Shown here piece by piece: positions 62,201-64,000 of a DNA stretch of 64,000 nucleotides. Origin of the DNA: Planctomycetaceae bacterium (GTDB lineage: Bacteria > Planctomycetota > Planctomycetia > Planctomycetales > Planctomycetaceae); the NCBI GenBank assembly GCA_002722955.1, contig PBMZ01000102.1, forward strand, positions 62,001 through 126,000. The letters run 5' to 3'. Each line of letters starts with the position of its first letter. Position 1 is the first letter of the stretch. The notes under the pieces were generated by a model that was not told where the DNA came from, did no database searches, and saw only the letters and a list, made by a program, of their open reading frames with translations. The translations under genes and the position numbers were made by a program.

Positions 62201-64000
62201 CAGCAACGCAGCGGCAACCGGCACGGTTGGCGATGGCACTGGACTGATCACGTTGGATACAACGCTTGGCAACATCACGACCAACGGTGCGGGCCTTGTT
62301 CAAGCCACCAACGGACGCGCTTTGTTGCGAGCAGCAACGGGCATCGGCACGTTGGTCTCACCGATTCTGACATCCGTCGCCAACCTGGAAGCCACCTCGG
62401 CGATGGGCGGCATCTTCATCACGAACGCTGGAACGGTGACCATCGGCGGCGTTGACGTTGGAGTCAGCGGCATCAGCCGACCGGGTGCGGGAACCGGCGA
62501 CATTGTCATCACCACGACTGGTGGCGGCACGCTGGACGTTGCGGAATCGGTGACAAGTGGCGGCAACGGCCTCTTGCAACTGGACGCTGACAACGATCTG
62601 GACTTGTCCGCGGCTGTCTTCACTAACGGTGGAGCCATCACGTTCTTGGCTGATAACGACATCAACCTGCTCTCGGGTGCCTCGGTCGATAACCTCAGCG
62701 GTTCGTCCACCGTGACCTTGACCGCAGACCACGATGCTTCCGGAGCTGGCGGTGTGACCTTCAACGACGGTGTCGTTGTCGACGCAACCGGTGGTCTGAT
62801 CGATGTCAACTCCACCGATGATGTGACACTGGGTCGTCTGTTGACGACCGGCACGGTCACGATCAATGTCTCGAGCGGTTCGATTGTCGACGGCGGTGAC
62901 AACGGCGGTGCCGACATCACTGCTGGCTCGGCAGCTTTGGTTGCTTCGGGCAACGTCGGTACTTCGGGTGCTCAACTTGACACTCAAGTTTCAAACGTCG
63001 CTGCTAGCAGCACGACGGCTGGATCGATCGGCTTGTCGAACACGGGTGCCTTGAGCATCTCGACGGTCAACGGAGTTGTTGGACTCTCGACAACGAACGG
63101 ATCGATCACGGTCGATTCGGACAGTGCCACGACAATCAGTTCTGCCGTGAACGCTCGCACGAATGGCAGTATCACGGTAACAACGGCTTCGGGTAACCTA
63201 GCTGTGGACGCCAACGTGAATAGCAATGCGGATGCGGCCGGAACTGCTGGTGACGGAACGGGCACGATCGCCTTGACCTCAGCCGGTAGCATCACGACGG
63301 ATAACACAGGCACGATCTCTGCCAGCAATGGCGGCGTTGTGCTGACTTCGGCAACGGGTGTCGGTAGCTCGTCGAATCGCATTCAAACATCGGCTGGCAA
63401 CCTGGAAGCTGTCGGCGGCACTGGTTCGGTCTTCATCTCGAACTCAGGCGTTGTGAACATCGGCGGTGCCAGTGCGGCGACCGGAATCGATGCTGATGGC
63501 GCAATTGACTTGAGCTCGACTGGCTCGGTCACCGTCAGTGAAGCGATCGACAGCGAAAGCGGCGGCGTCTTGCTGAGTGGCTCGGATGACATTGCGGTCA
63601 ACGCAGCCATCACCAGCAACGGCGGTTCCGTGACTGTCGAAGCCAACGACAACGTCACCTTCAGTGCTTCCGGAACGATCGATGCCGAAACGGGTTCACC
63701 AACTGTGACGATCACTGCTGACAACGACTCGAACACGACGGGCTCGTTGACCATGACCAACGGTGCTGGCGTCAACGCGAGTGGCGGTACGATCGCCGCA
63801 AGCTCGGGCGGTACGGCAACGATCGCTCAGTTGATCACGACTGGCATTGTGACCGTGTCCTCGACCCTCGGTGCGATCGCCGATGCGGGTGACTCGGCCA
63901 GTTCGGTTGCAAATGGCGAGACCGAAGACATCATTGGTGCCTCGGCTGTCTTGACGGCCTTTGGCTCTGGCCTGACTGGCGTCGGTGCCGGTGCTGACTT
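41298..64000 (+). CDS. Giant beta-helix adhesin-like surface protein, C-terminus outside the window
   Basis: A single frame runs from ATG 41298 to the window end, more than 7,560 codons. The track omits it since it has no stop here. Lines sampled at many positions stay in frame, and the first 900 nt were read codon by codon. The N-terminus (MLFSSWLRSLRNRIAVSRSF) ends in LEDRLLLA at residues 52-59, as in the gene upstream. The rest is Thr/Asn/Asp/Gly-rich repeats of haemagglutinin/beta-helix type, for example NGDLNVTATTGNITDAGAID. Module classes change along the gene: SFRN-type units (42.7-44.7 kb), short DATIVNATG units (45.9-49.5 kb), and long DPLES...LTIGGI units (50.4, 52.6, 55.6, 60.1, 62.3 and 63.4 kb). 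No enzyme domain was seen. Adhesion or cell-surface function is inferred. Confidence 0.85.
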   Translation, partial: MLFSSWLRSLRNRIAVSRSFRRRNRRLQELKAPVQLHNMPTRTEMAPLTEELEDRLLLAFDVSLAGGLLNLESDDTGPENLTIAMTGGGTWGLTLGGGQVFTVLLDAGSDITGTGTSAILIDDAGIAINTVRVTTSNDAGNSVNVLGTSTVTMLIDMSAATNDAFVSDGMSLGALTVISDDISQTGTITTTGALAVTANDISTDIDLGLANNIGGTATFSGGVNINDLNFRNVNAGATISIPGTPVLDDVDLTFNATGIAIPGFQSTTLDVIAGGNITDAGDLMVSGNTSFNAGANNITLNNNDSFGNLSLTGNDVVVNDVNATTLSASNITGDLTLTSGGNVNQNGNVTVGGNATFNAATFDINFMTNTNNFGTFSATADQIDVNDSNAILLDTINATNNVMINAGGTVGIDTVNTTADLDITAGGNISQTGSFSANNATFRVTAGNTDADLDGFANDVDTNTTFATAGGSYQDISFRNADATPTTPTLPGSFRNFILIHDNAGAAIPAINLSGTMDITVNGDLTDLGNVVVAGVTTLDTGNNDVTFDDAGTNLSTLTTVPDQVDNLTVTDANALTLGAIQITGAATIETATGNLTQTGVVTADGAISYTGAGSASIGNTLTSNNSTVTVVATNNNITQTGAVNAAGAISFTANSSVAIDNTVTSTNSTVTVVATNNNITQTNAVAASQAVSYTADQAITHSGTISSTNNSVTFDAGTTINQNGTITTNNADLMWTSGGNMTSTAALQIAGDATFVSDANTIDATINNAGNDINGAVAFNTADAGQYDDISFRNGDNNAATPTFQDTTFGDLTLQLDNNDVTFANGLTLNQITVIAGGDISDGGNDFVIANAASYTANGGNNITLNGGANDFQGGVTLSGQAIAINDGVGGLSFASVNSTDDFTVTSRGTVTQTGIITVTDQISVTSTNGDIDLDNAANNVGGTVTLQVDLDTADISWRNINGGANTPTLPDNQFNDFTLVHDTAGVTLPALTLLDNGGDTGDLSVTSGGAVTQAGTLTIPGTTTINAPGQAVTLNDPANAFTGAVSIIGTPVTLTSAGDLIVGTTTVAGDLTISTVDGTITQNGIITQTGAGNNVSITINDADMSGDGDIILNTQNNNVQGAITFGAENQVRDIFWQNTRGDAQDPDIPPVFRNYLINHTNAPVLLPEVLLVDDMAAAPLALQALGITVNGSLVVGAGGGTKMQQGPGSVTPEGHAVLTAATDITLEQAENAFNILSASANDITIVEDNQINLRQITATTDFTLTTDGDVIDSGVIDVRDGTTTLNVGNENNITLDGADNNFGMTNNMLENNFSTIVVTSAQNVQIEDVTQIFLGNANTTGFYQVSAGAALVDNVGATLNIAGNASFVVDDGTDINLDGLNVGGIIDVDTRGDDNVVVGAQGDVTLVNAQDIVFGASFITENMFVTSTGGIRNIGQIDVGANLEWTTTGGNIIDDAAINLNNVAQGDASFTANGAGASIDLDQLEIIGLISVNTNMADGDVVIANSMASMTNDLVFGASNIGGDLTATAAAMRPITDDTTVVVGGNAQFNADQANITMDGLTVNGTLGVNVLTAGNATFTTTGTVDFSATNVNGNLMVDAQSGDIMDSGSVQVTGNFDVRTLQTNRGINLDQLDINGGSIGVTTTGPTGNAVITNATAINFRTTDVDGNLSATAQTGTLRNTAGTVSVGGNATFTTGTAGETITLGTVRTLDVTGTTSINTSGSTGDATVQTAVNLNLAASSVGNDLTAIATTGNMTSSGTVDVEGDASFTTQQNNATINLPNLDVLGMITLSTAGAVGDASIINTTAVDLAASTINGDLNVTATTGNITDAGAIDVNANATFTTTQSGADILLDQLDVTGELGLTTNGADGNATVTNNNNDDAIGINFSNSNVGGDLTATATVGSVEDVNMGGSMVTVGGDINIVATANNATVTLDRLAVTGQFDLTTNGTSGDATIVNATGVDFLDSQIRGNLDVTATTGDITDTGLVTVTDEAQFTTLANNADINMNGLIVINSIGLSTVGTNGDATIVNATGIDLKLTNVAGALNATATTGNISQSDTVTVGGIATLTATAANNITLNNAANDFNQVRIGNGLDVDLVDANAIDLGASTIAGTLDVTTINVITNTGGALSVGGATTVTAGTVSNEEDITLNDANNDFMGTFRVVRGDNVNIVDMTDLDFGGGITDVEGTLNVNAVNITQQAAATLSITGTTTLNASADITLNKANDFQTLLLTGVNASVTDGGALDLGTSTLSGDLTVNSGAALSDSGAVNVTGNAAFTAGGAADILLDTLNITGTTVLTTSGAGNATITDTNANGINFEFSTIGGTLTATATAGDINDAAAVTVGVDAILTTQANNADIVIDAGGTVTGQLAVFTTGNGGDATINNLADIDLTTSNVGGMLVAQATNGIIDSGIVTIGMSGSFTTTTANADIVLDTLAASGAIGLNTNGDTGDATVINSVALDLGTSNVGNNLNVTTQTGNISTSGTVTVGGNFIATTQTADDDINANMLDVTGTVAVTTAGTAGDATIVNATNLDLAASTVNGDLNATASGGNLDDSGAIVVSGDACFFTTQNNADIVLDNGLAVTGAIGLSTMGTTGDATIVNATGINFKDTDIGGDLTATATTGSITDAAAAGAGDNVTVGDAASFTTSNSAGNINLTTAEITGDISLITTAGTATAGNATIVNSTGVNLAAASVNGNLAVTATTGNISQSGNVTATGTGSFTTSQATSTITLGDAVPQLSVAGTLSFNTNGAGADVTLVNQVATDIGTSAAGGNLVLQANVGDITDSGDLSIDGTSSFQVAGTPGNQDVILDSTGNVFTGAVSFVSGGTIRNITVFDTTPIDINIPTINGSLDVTGQGGITQSTPIVIQNPGSASFDAGNGPITLTDAANDFQNGVAVSLTNSGNNNVALNDSTGNLDFGASSLGTGTLTITAAGAITQSGAITQGAAAGAASFTTGDFAVTLDNAANDFTGPVSVDNDSTGTNDVSIRDANSIALGINSIGQTLTVQAGGAITDGNATATADVTADNFVAISVSGVGTSADPLESVIDNLEAVGGTGGVFVNNTGDLTIGGISATVGVSAGGGGIGISAASALTADETIAETGGGDISLTSTNDGGDDDDLTLNADVLATGGDGNITLSAGTDLDIAAGFSVDAAGAGTIMANAVREISLATGSDITSLNGDITIANTGTGGGDFRGVNLDAADITSTSGSISVTGVGASNTPSNANSGIRLINDSMITTGVNGTIILDGTGGNGTTDNIGVDLQGTNTVVSAVNGNVMITGVGGDGNATGNHGVGVQGGAKISTSGTGNITIVGTGGSGTNQNRGVSLTGNTTNITTTAGSITITGNGAGTGTDNDGVFTDTGTSLGSNGAGDVTVTGTADAGSTSGAGVSLSGSIGGSGTGDVDINGTGVVDPDIEFGAVTIGKTGGSFGFNDIVSGTTLAVNAGAYSVEINDGGTITNAVSFNNIGGVILGDDAADSLTIAGGITSTASTTTIQGTVATTDNPMVFGVTVLASAVTLSSDTGAGNITTGNTTGGQALTVNAGTGDITIGDATSVIGDLTITGNDVTITEGDDITQPGTGGAWTTNDATLTAGENAITLNDTTNDFGGVVSLNNTGTNNVSIADATALELGASSVGDGTVSVTAGAGGVTGGITQNGATTFTQAANAGAATFAGGPGAVGLSNNNEFTGTVNASATDQAITINDATGLDVGTVNAGTGAVSLTAVAAITDGDAGAANNVTGGSLVTSGATGVATSADPLESTVANFEADGGTGGVFLTNNGALVIGGIGGVVGVSADLDITVVALSPLTASETVASDMGGTITLTATDNGGDDDDLTINAAVTATGGDGNINLNAGTDLVIGAVTISTVGAGTITGTAAAGFASATGATIQSVDGAIMLSNVGSVAENSAGVTLNNTDITSATGAITIMGQGGSTGDDNVGILLTGNTHISTPLGASTGMITLNGTAGAGGNGNVGVEADDAQVSVTSLNANISITGQGAGTGTDNDGVFITGAVTGASNSAITIMGTAGAGTSDNVGVTIDGGTTSVGAADGAIMITGGGAGTGAGGDGIVISGGADIVSNQAGDVSLNGTAAGTDGDGVNIGTGTDVARTGGGNVDITGALAGTGVDIRFDTLTLDKTAGSFNLNSTVDGGTLTANAGAYAVQILDGGLINSATTFANTGGVTLGDAVTDDLSFGGAVSTASTTSVAGAVRTTNDTSIALGATTLTAATTLDTNTTVGNNVTVGQITGGTNTLTVDAGTAGDVTANNAANVMGNLTITGSTVSIAEADDITQGGAWTVGATTLNAAANDITLADAANDFVSVALTAGNATIVDANAIAVNASALGGDFNLTADSIDVAGAVTVGGDLSFDASGGAGDITESAGTLAVTGTSTFNQTTTDDVNLPGANNFGGTVSFTNANDVTVNDTTTATSLGTSTLTGNFTLTSAGGNVSQTGALDVDGNVSLTTSQNDATITLDNAGNDFTGTLTISTTSPTNDADATINDSTATVLGTSTVDGDATITSGGAITDGDGAGVNITAIGIDLTAASGIGTATAGEEIEINAATFTADSGTGGVFISNNSAALDVQGVDSDQAVVIDQTAGSLTISTANLDSEAGGVDLDATTSIAINTGVLSNGGTVDVSAGTGISFNASGIINAETGTPAVNLTAGTMDITMADGSMVSAAGGPITFAALGATQLGRLLTTGAVSITSTTGAVTDAGDTGGADIQAASAVILASDTGIGTAANAIETQIANLEADGDFANDGTDGEVFIDNTGTLTIGGIGATVGVSSDGDIGVTATSGAFNVNEFVIGDGSINLEVGDSAAIGDDLSIAAGVTVQSTGAGDDITLSAGDIVNVPGGGTPAQITSTNDVFVNIDFNDADTNVGGTANLAGNFIVGGANDVTVTGGGDSDAFNITPSAAANANADAEFSVVGGNPAFPTTPGDVLTLELLGLTNIVQSLNGPTVGSGSFSFNAGADAEDVDYAQIETTASLNGTPDLSFDTNDFNLEDGNPDTIVIREDGSGFLQIVDEVSNQIFFSGNNLNQLTIGGSNDTDTLVIDFVNGNPIPVGNIVFDGEGNPADGDELRLQGNATTIDTVTHNFTNNNSGSVSTTTGGTTRTVTYSNLEPITDILTATDRIFNYNGTAETITLTNQADADELSQSDTTIMAGAAPATLATTFDALDAPLNNFANTDFIDFNGVNGNGDTFSGSYQVTDITNDTLQDLQDAVNAQLAGGNAIVSLVGGIFQIAPSLELADTDLSPDLDLNFTSRAGNGGNMATNPFGDFGVATQGSPVSMAGMPLTQRNFIDSDQGESVVFTAVTGTITIDTTGGTGADTVDVRGVDANISSNFSIIGDADDTATFSTTPLNLNAGDLNVMTNDINVNVAVTTTGDVTFNATNDIDTNGNTLTADDLVANAASALTLDTAVNTITATATTGEIDITEADSAAVLNVTATGGNASIDSTNGSLDVTTVSANGTATLNAGMGAITDANAGTVNVTATSLTSTVQSGISLDTDVTSINVNSTGAGNIDIQELDTTSADGLAVTNASTAAGSVNVTTDTGNLAVTTVSGTTTINLSSGNAAITDANGATNNVTGADLTATAVTGIDLDTTVGTVVATNSGAGNVDIANSTALTAINLSAANGNVTLSAAGAITGGDGATDISGNIATVTLSAAGDFGTSTNPIATNVNELSVSTDDGNQFITETDGLNNLNLDADNSGTGNITLSVGGAVTDDAGAGTDISGGVATISIDVAGAFGDVANSIDTSVTDLSVTTVNSDQFIAEATGLNSILLNAGTASVTLTAGGDVLDSDGSVDVLATNLSATVNGAFGATGNSIGTTVDSLTVNTSAGNGGDGGNQFITESNNLSDIELNAGTMGDITLDVSGSISDNDGPNDIIGDDLILATVGGINDGLPGNPLQLDVDRADISNATSGSVFLTNVGALDLADLRPNGLALSTVADGSVVANSPLTISGAVSVGGDFTLEAAGDAGNPGDDLTINAAVTLSSATDATLTLRAGDDMAFNNASADINTTGGGTHTVDIDTDTDGAGDGDGGSLTQAAGASITTNTLDIVARNGVGTGAQSLVVSVDDLTVNTATGGDQFIAEATGLNSVSLNAGTTGDITLTTGGGIADTDGAIDFTGVDVSVTISGAGNFGSSTNPIATTASSLAVDTSANNGSQFINESDGLPTGIALLAGSGDIELDAGLGNVADGNGAAQNVTGNNVTINTTSGIGTTADGLETTISNLEADGGTGEIVLINTVQLTIGGLDNTLSGLTADNGISVTIADTAVTTDSLIFNESLVTTNGSIVIAAGDDVIGGASANLQANTTIDIDVDPTTGDPDAVGSTVTIQGNIVSNTGQATTIDGGNDDDSFTLKLSTTSPITVNGGSPVFPADPGDTLTVDVTGVTNPQQILQGSGNGTFQSAGGPPSHANLTYTSIETNDAIGNPNIIVNADDFVFGGNGGADQIQVSLNPAGQLIISELVSGLQIYRGTVDAQLTVNGSSDIEALIVDFTNNNPGAGLSPIPSGGIVFDGNDPNVAPGDSITLRNNSQTVTDVTHTFATETSGQISVDGRTIDYTDVEPILDTLTAVNRTFNFTSTMDETITLSDDGNLDSGQSQIDSTQGESVEFVNPTASLTINTGVNGGSGMDTIELDGLDMNGATPLFFANVTVNGTSDDTINIDTAAFNVIGASILDLNAGTINVSQGVSTAGGNITLDADSDLSVTGSVDSNGGEILFEADNDITVNSSVQSGGGSITLDADNDINLQASTSIDSESSATVTITADAGVGDLNGGVNMTDGASVNAQGGTLDVDAGDGVTIGRLISVGGTVDVAVTSGSITDAGDTGGSDVQAGSAVFATTGDIGTGADALETQVSTVASRSTLAGVISLANSGALSIGTVGSLSGLQTADGDITVTNDSTTSIDDEVNARTNSSVSITSNNNLTINNNTRSNAAATGTVGDGTGLITLDTTLGNITTNGAGLVQATNGRALLRAATGIGTLVSPILTSVANLEATSAMGGIFITNAGTVTIGGVDVGVSGISRPGAGTGDIVITTTGGGTLDVAESVTSGGNGLLQLDADNDLDLSAAVFTNGGAITFLADNDINLLSGASVDNLSGSSTVTLTADHDASGAGGVTFNDGVVVDATGGLIDVNSTDDVTLGRLLTTGTVTINVSSGSIVDGGDNGGADITAGSAALVASGNVGTSGAQLDTQVSNVAASSTTAGSIGLSNTGALSISTVNGVVGLSTTNGSITVDSDSATTISSAVNARTNGSITVTTASGNLAVDANVNSNADAAGTAGDGTGTIALTSAGSITTDNTGTISASNGGVVLTSATGVGSSSNRIQTSAGNLEAVGGTGSVFISNSGVVNIGGASAATGIDADGAIDLSSTGSVTVSEAIDSESGGVLLSGSDDIAVNAAITSNGGSVTVEANDNVTFSASGTIDAETGSPTVTITADNDSNTTGSLTMTNGAGVNASGGTIAASSGGTATIAQLITTGIVTVSSTLGAIADAGDSASSVANGETEDIIGASAVLTAFGSGLTGVGAGAD

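Noticed and set aside
41386-63775. Dozens of minus-strand ORFs with Val/Pro/Ala-rich translations, and the plus-strand ORFs at 42511, 43585, 46153, 56557, 59809, 61531 and 62866
   Set aside because: They are antisense or out-of-frame shadows of the giant Thr/Asn/Gly-rich frame. Their compositions follow from its codon use and none shows a family motif.

Overview
The window looks like a chromosome segment from a planctomycete, most likely of the Pirellulales/Rhodopirellula type. Lineage-typical genes support this: a PSCyt1/DUF1549/DUF1553 cytochrome paired with a DUF1501 protein, a DUF1559 pseudopilin-like protein, a TPR protein carrying two RNA-polymerase alpha-CTD domains, an H4MPT-pathway FhcC-like protein, and two large surface proteins with the N-terminal LE[DE]R[LV]LLA motif. 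Many intergenic gaps hold palindromic repeats. No tRNA, rRNA, CRISPR array, insertion sequence or prophage was recognised by eye.

Layout. 1-2.3 kb: a minus-strand secretin and a plus-strand sigma-54 activator are joined head to head, and both lack their 5' ends. 2.4-5.6 kb: a minus-strand group of NHL beta-propeller, Ldh_2-type dehydrogenase and acetamidase/formamidase. 5.9-6.7 kb: an SMI1/KNR4-like gene broken at an (AC)6 tract. 6.8-11.6 kb: the DUF1549/1553 and DUF1501 pair, with nested palindromes between them. 11.7-12.0 kb: hicB with a hicA stub. 12.1-14.9 kb: an operon of DUF1559, HEAT lipoprotein and GH99/GH71-like genes. 15-20.6 kb: aldo/keto reductase, then a plus-strand run of nucleotidyltransferase-like, small partner, DUF2063, MsrB and transglutaminase genes. 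20.9-24.4 kb: an S24-like fragment, a membrane protein, DUF971, an FAD oxidoreductase and a methyltransferase.

The most interesting locus is 24.67-27.47 kb. A 45-residue ORF too short for the ORF track has a strong ribosome-binding site and ends in CRCCRCCRCRLCFF (7 Cys in 14 residues). It is followed by a DUF692/MNIO-type multinuclear iron oxidase, an unrecognised 251-aa protein and an ABC six-transmembrane protein without an ATPase domain. This has the architecture of a RiPP (ribosomally made, post-translationally modified peptide) pathway: precursor, modifying enzyme, possible recognition partner, exporter.

27.5-36.5 kb: FhcC-like protein, a GAF-HlyD fusion with a second HlyD adaptor, a zinc-ribbon/PspC protein, a TrmH/RlmB-type methyltransferase and a very large secreted glycosidase-like protein. 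37-38.6 kb: a parallel beta-helix surface protein cut short by an in-frame TAG. 39.1-40.4 kb: the TPR/alpha-CTD protein. 41.3 kb to the end: one reading frame of more than 7,560 codons encoding a giant repetitive beta-helix adhesin-like protein. It is missing from the ORF track because it has no stop codon in the window, and almost all minus-strand ORFs listed there are its shadows.
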